Source: Robiginitomaculum sp. (GTDB lineage Bacteria; Pseudomonadota; Alphaproteobacteria; Caulobacterales; Maricaulaceae). Taken from it: a DNA stretch of 64,000 nucleotides. Positions 26,927 through 36,093 of this stretch are shown piece by piece. The stretch is from positions 142,506 through 206,505 of the forward strand of contig NVWK01000012.1 of assembly GCA_002733605.1 (NCBI GenBank), in the 5' to 3' direction. The number at the start of each line of letters is the position of its first letter. The stretch's first letter is position 1. Below the pieces are notes generated by a model that saw only the letters and a list, made by a program, of their open reading frames with translations, was not told where the DNA came from and did no database searches. The position numbers were made by a program, and so were the translations under genes.

Positions 26927-26992
26927 GGACAAAACCCATATCTATACATGTTTGGATATTCATGATATTCCTGTGTTCTCGGGGGATATATT

Positions 26993-27898
26993 TTGCGCCA
27001 TTTTTATAAAACCAAACTGTCAATTGCAGTAATAGCAATTTGCGCGTTCCTCCCCTCTTGTAGCGACAGGGCCGATAAAATAAGTCCTGAAGCTAATGTA
27101 GCGCTTGAATGCGAAGGCGTGATGCCACAGCCGGAAACCTTGCCAGGCGCAGCAAGTTATGTTTACAAGACGGCGTCTGGTCGGGGTTTGCGCCTGCATG
27201 TATTTACGCCTGACGCCCCTTCTAGTGACGTCATACAAACCCGTCCCGCCATCCTTTTCTTCTTCGGTGGCGGGTTTCGTAAAGGACGTGTGAGCGTGTT
27301 TTCCGAACGTGCAAAAGCCTTTACGAAACTCGGATATGTCACAGCTTTGGCGGATTACAGGGTAAAGTGTAGGGATGGCTCGCGCTTGCCTGATTCCCTT
27401 GCAGATGCACAATCCGCCTTTGAGTGGCTGAGAGAACATGCACCGGAACTCAATATTGACCCCCAAAACATTGTCCTGTCTGGCGGGTCGGCAGGCGGGT
27501 ATTTGGCGCTGGCGACAGGCATGTTAGCGGGGTCTGACGAAAAACCTGCGGCACTGGTGCTGTTTAATCCGGTGGTTGATCTGGTCTCACGCGCCAAGCC
27601 GTTACAAAAAATACCTGTCAGAGCCATCTCGCCCAATGTTCTCTCGAAAAAACACCTGCCCCCAACCATCATCTTTCATGGTGTGGACGATCAAATTGTT
27701 CCGATACACAATATTCGAGCATTTTGTGAACAGGCAATCGACAAACAGCGGATTTGTGAAACACATGAATATATTGGACAGGGCCACGCCTTCTTTCACA
27801 ATCATGAAATTGATCCCAATCTCAATATTTCAGTTTACGAGGACACCCATGTAAAATCCGTTGCGTTTTTACAACGCCAACTTCACTTTCACAAATAA
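26993..27898 (+). CDS. Alpha/beta hydrolase lipoprotein (acetyl/feruloyl esterase-like)
   Basis: A 301-residue enzyme starting at a TTG with GGGGG about eight bases upstream. The N-terminus MRHFYKTKLSIAVIAI leads to a lipobox-like LPSC at about 21-24, giving a membrane-anchored periplasmic protein. FFFGGGFRKG is the HGGG-type oxyanion motif, LSGGSAGGYLA the nucleophile elbow, HGVDDQIVP the acid and GQGHAFF the His. This matches the hormone-sensitive lipase/BD-FAE esterase group. Divergent from the B3 lactamase gene; ends at a terminator. Confidence 0.83.
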   Translation: MRHFYKTKLSIAVIAICAFLPSCSDRADKISPEANVALECEGVMPQPETLPGAASYVYKTASGRGLRLHVFTPDAPSSDVIQTRPAILFFFGGGFRKGRVSVFSERAKAFTKLGYVTALADYRVKCRDGSRLPDSLADAQSAFEWLREHAPELNIDPQNIVLSGGSAGGYLALATGMLAGSDEKPAALVLFNPVVDLVSRAKPLQKIPVRAISPNVLSKKHLPPTIIFHGVDDQIVPIHNIRAFCEQAIDKQRICETHEYIGQGHAFFHNHEIDPNLNISVYEDTHVKSVAFLQRQLHFHK

Positions 27899-27930
27899 AA
27901 CTGCGTGAGCTGAATTCGTAACACCCATAA

Positions 27931-27957
27931 AAAAAGCCCCGCTTATGCGAGGCTTTT
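27931..27957. terminator. Bidirectional terminator between esterase and rplS
   Basis: AAAAGCCCCGC and GCGAGGCTTTT stem with a TTAT loop and one mismatch, flanked by A and T tracts; 30 bases after the esterase stop and 20 after rplS. Confidence 0.88.
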
Positions 27958-27977
27958 CTTTAAATTTTCAGCAAAAG

Positions 27978-28379
27978 CTATTTAGCTTTTTTACCGCGGC
28001 TCTGGTCGATACCACGGCCGGTTACGCGCTCTTTAATCCGGGCAGATTTACCACGAAGATTACGCAAATAGTAAAGTTTAGCGCGACGGACACGGCCTTT
28101 ACGCTTGATGATGATTTCCTCAACCAGTGGGGAGAACACAGGGAAGACCCGCTCTACACCTTCACCGTAGGAAATTTTACGCACTGTGAAACTTTCGTTC
28201 AAGCCAGCGCCGGAACGGGCAAGACACACACCTTCAAACGCCTGAAGACGTTCGCGTGTCCCCTCTTTAATTTTCACTTGGACAATCAGAGTGTCGCCAG
28301 CTGAAAAATCAGGGATGACCTTGCCATTTGACAAAAGGCGTTCTTGTTCTTTTACATTCAATTTTTCAATTACGTTCAT
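27978..28379 (-). CDS. rplS: 50S ribosomal protein L19
   Basis: bL19 of 133 residues with [44 protein letters not shown] and the basic [20 protein letters not shown]. It lies at the subunit interface. Last gene of the rimM-trmD-rplS operon (four bases after trmD), the common arrangement in Proteobacteria, where rpsP is usually the first member; rpsP is not in this operon here. Confidence 0.97.
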   Translation of the reverse strand: MNVIEKLNVKEQERLLSNGKVIPDFSAGDTLIVQVKIKEGTRERLQAFEGVCLARSGAGLNESFTVRKISYGEGVERVFPVFSPLVEEIIIKRKGRVRRAKLYYLRNLRGKSARIKERVTGRGIDQSRGKKAK

Positions 28380-28383
28380 CTTC

Positions 28384-29190
28384 TTACTCCTTTTCGCTGC
28401 CCGTGTTCTTTTCCCGTAAATATCGGGCGTAAAGATCAGGACGGCGTTGTTTTGTAATCTGTTCCATTTGCGTCCGGCGCCAGTTGGCTATTGCCTTATG
28501 GTCACCTGACAATAATACGTCCGGGGTTTTATGTCCTTCCCACTCTCGCGGCTTGGCGTAGAGCGGATATTCCAAAAGCCCGTCTTCAAAACTCTCTTCC
28601 CGCGTCGAGGTCGCGTCCCCGAGAACCCCCGGGAGCAGACGCACACAGGCTTCGATCAAAGCCTGGGCTGCCACTTCCCCACCTGCGAGTACAAAATCGC
28701 CGAGTGAGACCTCTTCCATATTGCGCGCGCGGATCACCCTTTCATCAAGGCCTTCAAAGCGTCCACAAAATATAATAACACCGCGACCAGACGCCAATTC
28801 CTTAACTCGCTTTTGAGTTAACGGCGTCCCGCGCGGGGTCAAGTATAACAATGGTCGCGGTGTTTCCCCAGAATTTTCTGCGGAGATTCGCGCCACACTG
28901 TCTATGGCTGCTGCACTGACATCGGGTTTCAAGACCATTCCTGGCCCACCACCTACGACGGTTGTGTCAACAGAACGGTGCTTATTATATGAAAAATCCC
29001 GAATGTCTATAGACTCTAGACACCATTTTTCATCTTTTAATGCACTTCCTATGATGGACGTGCTCAAAACCCCGGGAAACGCATCTGGAAACAGGGTTAA
29101 AACCGTAGCTGTCCATGGTTTTTTGGAGGGTTTTGCTGAAGGTTTTTCAGAAGATTTTGCGGGGCTTGAAGGTGTCGTATTCTCGGTCAT
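28384..29190 (-). CDS. trmD: tRNA (guanine37-N1)-methyltransferase
   Basis: TrmD, 268 residues, methylates G37 of tRNAs using S-adenosylmethionine. The family core begins at [16 protein letters not shown], after an extra Ser/Lys/Pro-rich N-terminus of about 28 residues. The knotted SAM site is visible in [25 protein letters not shown] and [11 protein letters not shown]. Sits between rimM and rplS. The lysine-rich extension is unusual but a later start would remove only part of it. Confidence 0.97.
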   Translation of the reverse strand: MTENTTPSSPAKSSEKPSAKPSKKPWTATVLTLFPDAFPGVLSTSIIGSALKDEKWCLESIDIRDFSYNKHRSVDTTVVGGGPGMVLKPDVSAAAIDSVARISAENSGETPRPLLYLTPRGTPLTQKRVKELASGRGVIIFCGRFEGLDERVIRARNMEEVSLGDFVLAGGEVAAQALIEACVRLLPGVLGDATSTREESFEDGLLEYPLYAKPREWEGHKTPDVLLSGDHKAIANWRRTQMEQITKQRRPDLYARYLREKNTGSEKE

Positions 29191-29235
29191 GCAGGGGGTC
29201 TAGCGGATATTTCCGCCAAGGCCAATAGTTTCCGG

Positions 29236-29805
29236 CTATTCTTCTTCTGGGTCTTCCTCCAGTTCCGGGTCTCTCTCCGAGATCACGTCTTCAATGAAGA
29301 TGACAATTTTGCGCCCTTTAATATCGACTTTAGGGACACCTATTTTGGTGAAAGGATGGAAGAACTCGCCCAATAGATTGCCTTGCTTATCCTTGCCGCC
29401 GGTGATCTCGAGCAAATCGCCCGCGCCGTAATTGTGCACAGCCTTGATCGTGCCCATACGCTTGCCGTCGGTGGCTTTCACATCAAGCCCGATTAAATCT
29501 TCAAAATAGAACTCGTCCTCGTCCGGTTCGGGCATGTCTGCACGGTAGATATGGAGCTTAGCCCCGCGTAGCTCAATTGCCTGCTCTGGCGTGGAGATGT
29601 TTTCGCACATGACCGCAAATCCGTCTTTTACTGGCCGTGAAGACAGGGCGGTCAAAATAACCTCCCCTTTCTCGTCCCGCCACGGGCCATAAGACATACA
29701 GGCTTGCGGGTCACCGGTGAAGGATTTGATTTTCACTTCACCTTTTATGCCAAAGGCACCGGAACAACTGGCGATACAGACAAGGGGGCTATCAGAATTA
29801 CTCAT
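29236..29805 (-). CDS. rimM: Ribosome maturation factor RimM
   Basis: RimM, 189 residues, assists assembly of the 30S head. ASCSGAFGIKGEVKIKSFT is the N-terminal RimM domain; EDEFYFEDLIGLDV and the PRC-barrel GTIKAVHNYGAGDLLEI then FTKIGVPKVDI follow. The C-terminus is acidic (PELEEDPEEE). Upstream member of the trmD-rplS operon, separated from cysS by a tandem duplication of 13 bases. Confidence 0.95.
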   Translation of the reverse strand: MSNSDSPLVCIASCSGAFGIKGEVKIKSFTGDPQACMSYGPWRDEKGEVILTALSSRPVKDGFAVMCENISTPEQAIELRGAKLHIYRADMPEPDEDEFYFEDLIGLDVKATDGKRMGTIKAVHNYGAGDLLEITGGKDKQGNLLGEFFHPFTKIGVPKVDIKGRKIVIFIEDVISERDPELEEDPEEE

Positions 29806-29834
29806 AAGGGGTTCTCAACTTGCACGGCAACACT

Positions 29835-29860
29835 GGATGGAAACGGGGGATGGAAACGGG
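29835..29860. repeat. Perfect 13-base tandem duplication
   Basis: GGATGGAAACGGG occurs twice head-to-tail between cysS and rimM. No gene is disrupted. Confidence 0.75.
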
Positions 29861-29871
29861 GCGCATATATT

Positions 29872-31299
29872 CTAGCCTCGCCGCCATGTGGTACCATCGG
29901 TGCCGTCTTCTAGGATGATATTTTCCTTGGAAAATATGTCGCGGATTTCATCGGAACGGGCCCAGTTCTTGGCAGAGCGGGCTTCGGCGCGCTCGAGGAT
30001 CAAAGCATCAATATCAGAATCGGAAAGACCGCCTTCTTTGGCTTTGCCCTTGAACCAGTCTTCGGGGTCTTTCTGGAGGAGACCTAAGAGGTTTGCAGTA
30101 GCGACAAATTCACTAGCTTCACAACGCGCTCCGGCTTTGGCGACCCCGCCTTTTTCAAACTTCCCTTTATCTGAATCACTCAGCCATCCTGAAAGGTTAT
30201 CTTTACGCTGGCCTAGTTCCGACAAGTATTTCGGCGTATTCAAGTCTGAATACAATGTTGTCAAAACGTCCGTATCAACTTTACCTGCACTTAAATTTTC
30301 AAACCATTCATGGCTCAGAACACGATACCATCCATCCAGAGTTGCCTTAGCCTGCGCTAACAAATCATCTGTCCAATCAAGTTCATTCCGGTAATGACCT
30401 GATAACAGCGCAAATCTCAACACTTCCCCGTCCCACGTTTCGAGAAGTTCATGCACCAGTTTCACATTGCCCAGAGACTTACTCATTTTCTCGCTATCCA
30501 TCTGCAAGAAACCATTGTGCACCCAGAACTTAGCCAAAGGCGCGCCGCCATGGGCACAAGCACTTTGCGCGATTTCGTTTTCGTGGTGGGGGAATTTTAA
30601 ATCCTGACCACCACAGTGGATATCAATTGTGGTCCCGAGAGTTTTCTCGATCATGGCGGAACATTCGATGTGCCAGCCGGGGCGCCCTGCCCCAAAGGAT
30701 GCGGGCCATTCCGGCTCGCCTTCTTTGCTTGGTTTCCACAGGACGAAATCTTCGGGGTTTTTCTTGCGGGCGTATTCCGCCTCGCCGACACGGTCGCCCT
30801 TTTGAAGTTGCTCCAGCGTATTGCCGGACAACTCTCCGTAAGCCGCGTATTTGGTAATATCAAAGAACACATGCCCTTCGCCTTCATAGGCAAAGTCACC
30901 CGCGATCAGTTTTTTGATCATCGCAATCATTTCGTCCATATGGGCCGTTGCACGAGGTTGCTGGGTCGGCATCAAGCAATTCAGCGCCTTTAAATCCTTG
31001 TTGTAAATGTCAGCGAATTCATTGGTTATGACAGAAATTTCCACGTCCCGTTCGCGCGCCGTCGCATTAATCTTATCATCAACATCCGTAATATTACGCG
31101 CATAGTCTACATGGTCTTTTCCGTAGATATTGCGCAAGACCCGAAACAGCACGTCTGCGGCTACAGCCGCACGCGCATTGCCAATATGGGCGTAGGAATA
31201 CACGGTTGGCCCACAGCAATACATGGTCACCCGATTTTCATCAATGGGCTTAAACGGAACCTTTTTGCGCGTGAGCGTGTTGTATAATGTTAGGGTCAT
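29872..31299 (-). CDS. cysS: Cysteinyl-tRNA synthetase
   Basis: CysS, 475 residues, class I aminoacyl-tRNA synthetase. The start at 31299 gives MTLTLYNTLTRKKVPF; an open frame extends 141 codons further upstream but carries no family sequence. MYCCGPTVYSYAHIGNARA contains a zinc-ligand Cys and the HIGH-class motif (HIGN), and EKMSKSLGN is the KMSKS loop. The C-terminal helical domain (WARSDEIRDIF) is complete. Divergent from the lipoprotein gene at 31402. Confidence 0.97.
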   Translation of the reverse strand: MTLTLYNTLTRKKVPFKPIDENRVTMYCCGPTVYSYAHIGNARAAVAADVLFRVLRNIYGKDHVDYARNITDVDDKINATARERDVEISVITNEFADIYNKDLKALNCLMPTQQPRATAHMDEMIAMIKKLIAGDFAYEGEGHVFFDITKYAAYGELSGNTLEQLQKGDRVGEAEYARKKNPEDFVLWKPSKEGEPEWPASFGAGRPGWHIECSAMIEKTLGTTIDIHCGGQDLKFPHHENEIAQSACAHGGAPLAKFWVHNGFLQMDSEKMSKSLGNVKLVHELLETWDGEVLRFALLSGHYRNELDWTDDLLAQAKATLDGWYRVLSHEWFENLSAGKVDTDVLTTLYSDLNTPKYLSELGQRKDNLSGWLSDSDKGKFEKGGVAKAGARCEASEFVATANLLGLLQKDPEDWFKGKAKEGGLSDSDIDALILERAEARSAKNWARSDEIRDIFSKENIILEDGTDGTTWRRG

Positions 31300-31401
31300 C
31301 TTGTGTCCGTAGCAGTTTTTTATCCCTATTAGAACAAAACGGGGTAAAATCCATAGTCTTGTGTAGATATTTTCGACATTCCCCCCTACATAGAACGTAT
31401 T

Positions 31402-32790
31402 ATGAACGATATTAAACACATTTATGTATCCGCGGCCGCATTGCTGGCCTCTGTTACGACACTGGGCGCCTGCCAGTCCCTGCCGACCCATCAGGGGCCA
31501 CGATTCGGGCCACCTGTGACACAAAGTGTTGAGACAGAGGGATATGAGAGCGGGAAATATGTGCTGGCAGAGGATTTCCTCGGGCCTGACTGGATGAGCT
31601 CTGCTCTGCATACGGTCGAGCCACAAGCCTATAATGATGGCTATGCCAACAGCTATAAAATCATCACGCCTGATTACACCTATGTCGTGCAAGGCACGGA
31701 ACAGACCAAACGGCGCATTCACGAGATCGAAGCGACGGAGCGTTTACGCCGAACCCCGACGCTGGCCGCCGCCGCCCAATCGTTTAAGGCACGGTCCAAA
31801 AATCTTGTGACCACACCCTACCGGGCCGCCATTAGCGGCAAGGCCAGATACCAGCAGGCGCAGTCCTCTGAAAACGGGTTGAAGAGCGCGTCCTCGGGTT
31901 TTGGCGGTGTTATGGTCAAGCTTGGGCACGGTATAAAAGAACTGGGCGTCACCGGAATACGGATCACCACCAGTGCCGGTGGGTCCAGCTGTGTCGGCAT
32001 AAGTTGTGTTGGCGAGGCCGGAAAAGATATCTGGTCCGGGATAAACTCTCTGGTAGGTAAAAATGCGGCCGCCGTGCGCCTGCATCAACGTATCGGTACG
32101 GACCCCTATTCGGACAACAGGATTTTACAAAGAGAAGTGAGCCGACTTGCCTACGCGGAAAGCTATATGGGCACCACCTATAAATTCGCCGTTGCCGGCG
32201 CAGGCATTCCGGTTGTCAGTGTCCTTGCCAAGGGTGTTGGCTATTATAACAATATCGAATTTACCGCCCAATATGAGGATGCCCATAAACGCCGCAATCG
32301 CGAGAAAGCGCAATTGAAAGACTGGGGTATTCGTTCCAAAACCATCAAAACGCTTTACCGCAATAAATCCTTTAGCCATACCTCGCGCACCCGCTTGATA
32401 ATCATTTTAAGCAAGATCGGAAATATGGATGTGCGGACCCGCCTGATCACAGAGGCTTCGGATACCCCGACCCGCTACATTGCCGAAAGCCGGTTGACCA
32501 TTTATGATTATCTGGCCGAGATGGATCAAAGCGGTGTGATCAGTGGATATGTGCAAGACACAACTATGGTGATTGCCGTGAAAAATAATGATACGCTTGT
32601 TTTGCCGTTTTCTGCCGATTATCTGCAATGGACACGCGATATTGCAGGGCCGGTCAGGGCATTTGCAGAGCTTGGGAATTCCGGTGCCCGGCCTTTGAAA
32701 AAAGAAATTCATATGCTCGGCAAGACCTCTCCCGCCTTTAAAACCAACGCACGAAAACTGGGTGTACGCGTCGTTGAAATCAAGCATTAA
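31402..32790 (+). CDS. Large lipoprotein of unknown family
   Basis: A 462-residue protein with lipobox LGAC (Cys about 24) after MNDIKHIYVSAAALLAS. It has no domain I can name. Visible parts: an acidic N-terminal segment, a Gly/Ala/Ser-rich middle with two close Cys (SSCVGISCVG), a possible hydrophobic stretch FAVAGAGIPVVSVLAKGVGYY, and a basic C-terminal half rich in Arg/Lys (RNREKAQLKDWG). Anchored in the outer or inner membrane facing the periplasm by inference. Immediately upstream of the parS site and rluD. Could be an unknown scaffold or stress protein. Confidence 0.6.
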   Translation: MNDIKHIYVSAAALLASVTTLGACQSLPTHQGPRFGPPVTQSVETEGYESGKYVLAEDFLGPDWMSSALHTVEPQAYNDGYANSYKIITPDYTYVVQGTEQTKRRIHEIEATERLRRTPTLAAAAQSFKARSKNLVTTPYRAAISGKARYQQAQSSENGLKSASSGFGGVMVKLGHGIKELGVTGIRITTSAGGSSCVGISCVGEAGKDIWSGINSLVGKNAAAVRLHQRIGTDPYSDNRILQREVSRLAYAESYMGTTYKFAVAGAGIPVVSVLAKGVGYYNNIEFTAQYEDAHKRRNREKAQLKDWGIRSKTIKTLYRNKSFSHTSRTRLIIILSKIGNMDVRTRLITEASDTPTRYIAESRLTIYDYLAEMDQSGVISGYVQDTTMVIAVKNNDTLVLPFSADYLQWTRDIAGPVRAFAELGNSGARPLKKEIHMLGKTSPAFKTNARKLGVRVVEIKH

Positions 32791-32807
32791 TGTGGTATAT
32801 GCCAAAT

Positions 32808-32823
32808 TGTTTCACGTGAAACA
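32808..32823. promoter_or_regulatory. parS: parS centromere site (ParB binding)
   Basis: TGTTTCACGTGAAACA is an exact match to the bacterial ParB consensus; the symmetry extends to 24 bases (32804-32827, AAATTG on the left and CAATTT on the right). It lies in a 56-base gap between a lipoprotein gene and rluD. ParB loads here, recruits SMC and helps segregate the origin region. Confidence 0.9.
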
Positions 32824-32846
32824 ATTTCATAAATACGAGTATCCTT

Positions 32847-33890
32847 ATGACAGAGACGATAGAAATGCTGGCGGGCGAAGATGATGCCGGAAAGCGTTTG
32901 GACAAATATTTGGTGGAGTGGTCCGAGCTTTCCCGCTCGCGCCTCAAAGCCCTTATCCTCAGCGGTAATGTAGCAGAGGACGGGGTGCCGGTGATAAAAC
33001 CGACGGCCAAAGTCAAGGCCGAAGCCGAATACATCATCACAATTCCCGCCCCTATCGCTGCGGAACCGGAGCCGGAAGATATTGCTTTGGATATTTTATT
33101 CGAGGACGATCATCTGATCGTTGTCAATAAACCGTCCGGCATGACCGTGCATCCGGCTGTTGGCAATTGGACGGGGACTTTGGTCAATGCTTTGCTGTTT
33201 CACTGTCGCGATAGTCTTTCGGGCATTGGCGGGGTGACCCGTCCCGGAATTGTCCACCGCATTGACAAAGATACATCCGGTATTCTTGTGGTCGCCAAGG
33301 ACGATAAAACCCATCAGGGCCTGTCGGCGCAATTTGCCGATCATAGCGCCGAACGCACCTATATCTGCTTTACCAGAGGCGCACCTTTGCCGCGCGAAGG
33401 ACGCATCGAAACCCGCATTGCGCGCCATCCGAACGACCGTAAAAAAATGGCTGTGGTTAAAGAGGTTCCCGCCTATATTATCGAGCGCTTTGGCCCGCAA
33501 GAAGAGAGCACCAAAGGCAAACATGCCATTACCAATTACAAATTCCTGTTGGGCTATGGGCAGCAAAAAGGCGGCTCGATCGGATCACCACTGGTTTCGA
33601 AAGTCGAGTGCAGGCTCGAGACCGGACGCACCCACCAAATCCGGGTACATCTGGCCCATATCAATTGCACCCTGCTTGGAGATCAAACCTACGGCAAAAC
33701 CGGGGCGTTCAAAACGGCCAATTCGGTCTCGGAACTTAAGCTTAAATCCGCGCTGGAAACCTTTAAACGCCAAGCCCTACATGCCAGAAGCCTCGGCTTT
33801 GTGCACCCGATCACGCAAGAAGCCCTACAATTCGAAAGCCCTATGCCCGCAGACATGTTGGCACTGGAGGCGGCGCTTTCTAAATTATAA
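32847..33890 (+). CDS. rluD: RluA/RluD family 23S rRNA pseudouridine synthase
   Basis: A 347-residue pseudouridine synthase. An N-terminal S4-type segment (RLDKYLVEWSELSRSRLKALI) precedes the catalytic core: VNKPSGMTVHP, and HRIDKDTSGILV with catalytic Asp140. TGRTHQIRVHLAH is the RNA-binding motif. RluD modifies helix 69 of 23S rRNA (positions 1911, 1915, 1917 in E. coli). The RluD subtype is inferred from the S4 domain and gene neighbourhood; RluC-like paralogs are the alternative. Starts 24 bases after the parS palindrome. Confidence 0.9.
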   Translation: MTETIEMLAGEDDAGKRLDKYLVEWSELSRSRLKALILSGNVAEDGVPVIKPTAKVKAEAEYIITIPAPIAAEPEPEDIALDILFEDDHLIVVNKPSGMTVHPAVGNWTGTLVNALLFHCRDSLSGIGGVTRPGIVHRIDKDTSGILVVAKDDKTHQGLSAQFADHSAERTYICFTRGAPLPREGRIETRIARHPNDRKKMAVVKEVPAYIIERFGPQEESTKGKHAITNYKFLLGYGQQKGGSIGSPLVSKVECRLETGRTHQIRVHLAHINCTLLGDQTYGKTGAFKTANSVSELKLKSALETFKRQALHARSLGFVHPITQEALQFESPMPADMLALEAALSKL

Positions 33891-33915
33891 TTTATATTTC
33901 TTTTTGGGGGCATCC

Positions 33916-33935
33916 CTTTAAATCACGGTTTAAAG
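33916..33935. repeat. Inverted repeat between rluD and rpoH
   Basis: CTTTAAA and TTTAAAG flank TCACGG, 41 bases before the rpoH ATG. No T tract, so more likely an operator or leader element than a terminator. Confidence 0.25.
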
Positions 33936-33976
33936 TCCCTATATTCAGAGCTAATGTGAATTTGGAGGAAGTTTTC

Positions 33977-34936
33977 ATGGCAAAACGTGCAATCAAAAAA
34001 ACGGCAAAAACAGCGCTGAAGGCAAAAGACACCCATGCGGGCAATCTGAGCATGTCTGTTGCCCTGTCGCCAGAACAGGGCCTGTCGAGCTATCTCAATG
34101 AAATTCGCAAATTCCCTATGTTAAAGCCGGATGAAGAGTTCATGCTGGCCAAACGCTGGGCCCAAAATCAGGACTCGCAAGCGGCCGAAAGAATGGTGAC
34201 GTCACATTTACGGCTCGTGGCGAAAATCGCTATGGGCTACCGGGGCTATGGCCTGCCGATTGGCGAGGTGATTTCCGAAGGCAATGTCGGCTTGATGCAG
34301 GCTGTGAAAAAGTTTGATCCTGACAGGGGTTTCCGCCTGTCCACCTACGCCATGTGGTGGATCAGAGCGGCTATTCAGGAATATGTTCTGCGCTCGTGGA
34401 GCCTTGTCAAAATGGGCACTACAGCGGCGCAGAAAAAACTGTTTTTCAATTTACGCCGTATGAAAGGCGAAATGAAAGCCATTGATGACGGGGATTTACA
34501 CCCTGACCAAGTCAAGAAAATTGCCACCCGCCTGAATGTCAAAGAGAGCGAAGTTGTCTCTATGAACCGGCGCATGGGCGGCGGCGGTGATGCCTCGTTG
34601 AACGTGCCGATTGGCGGCGAAGACGGTGGTGGCCAATGGCAGGACTGGCTCGAAGATGAAAATTTTAAGCGTCAGGATGATGTTTTGGGAGAAGCCCAAG
34701 AGCATGATGCCCGTATGGATCTTCTCAAAGACGCCATGAAGGATTTGAATGAGCGCGAGCAACATATTCTGTCCGAACGGCGTCTGTCCGAGAAGCCAAA
34801 AACCCTTGAAGAATTGGCTAAGGTTTACAAAGTTTCACGCGAACGTATTCGCCAGATTGAAGCCCGTGCTTTCGAAAAGCTACAAGCCGCCATGTTAAAT
34901 GCGGCCCAAGGTTCAGGATTGATTGAGGCGGGTTAG
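33977..34936 (+). CDS. rpoH: RNA polymerase heat-shock sigma factor (sigma-32)
   Basis: A 319-residue sigma-70 family factor. The ATG at 33977 is preferred over a GTG at 33956 because GGAGGA lies between them at good spacing. Region 2 (LRLVAKIAMGYRGYGLPIGE, DPDRGFRLSTYAMWWIRAAI) is followed by the RpoH box QKKLFFNLRR, which separates RpoH from RpoD, and region 4 with SRERIRQIEARAFEKL. It directs heat-shock transcription. A basic Lys-rich N-terminus of about 12 residues precedes region 1.2-like sequence. Confidence 0.96.
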   Translation: MAKRAIKKTAKTALKAKDTHAGNLSMSVALSPEQGLSSYLNEIRKFPMLKPDEEFMLAKRWAQNQDSQAAERMVTSHLRLVAKIAMGYRGYGLPIGEVISEGNVGLMQAVKKFDPDRGFRLSTYAMWWIRAAIQEYVLRSWSLVKMGTTAAQKKLFFNLRRMKGEMKAIDDGDLHPDQVKKIATRLNVKESEVVSMNRRMGGGGDASLNVPIGGEDGGGQWQDWLEDENFKRQDDVLGEAQEHDARMDLLKDAMKDLNEREQHILSERRLSEKPKTLEELAKVYKVSRERIRQIEARAFEKLQAAMLNAAQGSGLIEAG

Positions 34937-34944
34937 GGTCGTTT

Positions 34945-36093
34945 CTACCCGGGTAACTCGCCTAAATGTCCCATTTTCAGCCAATCTGAAACACTCAAAG
35001 GGTTCTCAACACTACCTCCAACTACATCAATTGTAGTTTCCGCATAATATTTCTCATCCATTTCAGCCATTGGTGGAATAAAACCATAAGATACTTCGTA
35101 CTTCTTTACTGCTCTTAAAACCCCGACATTCCCGTCATAATTACAGGCAAACATTGTGCGGCTACGAACCTCTTTGCTTGGCATATCCAGTCCCAACAGC
35201 CTACAATTCGGTCCAGAAAATGAGAACCCACAAAAGTACAGTTCCTTTGCAGTTCGTATAATCTCACGTGCTTTGTTCCGTTGTTTTTTAATCTGCTCGG
35301 GAACATCTTCATTGACCACATGGATGCCTCCCGCCCAATCGCAGGAAACCTTTGCAGGTGATGGTTCCACATCTTTTAGGTCTCCACATTCTCCATGCAC
35401 ATGTATAATATCAATGTAATCTCTATAATCTTTACCTACGAGTAGTTCAGTGTTTGAAAATTGTTTATCCAATACAAATTCCAAAATTTTATCATAATTG
35501 AAAGTTATGATTTGAATTTTATTTTCAGAGGAAACTGTTTTTTCATGTATACCCTGCCTGATAATATTAATGAGGAGGTGAATCCAGTTCCTTTCAGACT
35601 CCCCCCCTTTTCCAAATGAAAGCTGTCTCGCAGAAAAAGGATGGACTTCCCCACGGGTTTTGCCAAACCGGTAGCAAGACTTGAGAAACAAAGCAGCAAT
35701 ACATACCTTTACCAATTCTGCGCAAGATGAATTTTCAACGATGAAATCATCGATTGTCTCACTTGTTTGTTCATTCAGGAGTGTAATTAGCCCATCAATT
35801 GCTCTGAGATCATCCTCCACCCCTTTGTCATTAAGTGCCCCTTGATCAGATAAATGTTTTGACGCGATAGCGCCGTGAAGTGGCATTTTGTAAAACCCGG
35901 ACGCATTAGTTGCCGCTCTTTTAAGCGGCCTCAATACGCCCCACATTTCTGTTTCATCCGAAGATAATGACTGTTTTTCAGCATTTAACTGTTTTGATAT
36001 TTCAGTCATTAAACCGCCACCTAGAGACAGGCCAAATGGTGCGGATACACCGGCACCTAAAACTAAAACCGTATTCTTGTCTGTAATTGCCAT
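34945..36093 (-). CDS. SIR2-like domain protein, possible NAD-degrading defense effector
   Basis: A 382-residue protein with the SIR2 Rossmann signature VLVLGAGVSAPFGLSLG (Gly13-Ser17), Asn199 in ITFNYDK and His233 in IIHVHGE, the candidate catalytic Asn and His of SIR2-type NADases. The rest is alpha-helical with no second domain recognised; a Cys-rich middle has CIAALFLKSC. DNA is visibly AT-richer than its neighbours. It is coupled to the GFA gene by a TAATG overlap. Stand-alone SIR2 proteins of this size occur in antiphage systems, often with a partner such as HerA, which is absent here. Confidence 0.7.
   Translation of the reverse strand: MAITDKNTVLVLGAGVSAPFGLSLGGGLMTEISKQLNAEKQSLSSDETEMWGVLRPLKRAATNASGFYKMPLHGAIASKHLSDQGALNDKGVEDDLRAIDGLITLLNEQTSETIDDFIVENSSCAELVKVCIAALFLKSCYRFGKTRGEVHPFSARQLSFGKGGESERNWIHLLINIIRQGIHEKTVSSENKIQIITFNYDKILEFVLDKQFSNTELLVGKDYRDYIDIIHVHGECGDLKDVEPSPAKVSCDWAGGIHVVNEDVPEQIKKQRNKAREIIRTAKELYFCGFSFSGPNCRLLGLDMPSKEVRSRTMFACNYDGNVGVLRAVKKYEVSYGFIPPMAEMDEKYYAETTIDVVGGSVENPLSVSDWLKMGHLGELPG

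Noticed and set aside
31300..31722. Long open frame extending cysS upstream by 141 codons
   Set aside because: The extension has no synthetase sequence and runs through the divergent lipoprotein gene; the normal CysS start is at 31299.
34830..34870. GTTTCACGCGAAC in rpoH, close to a parS sequence
   Set aside because: The central CACGTG is CACGCG and the ends do not match; it encodes conserved sigma region 4, so it is coincidence.
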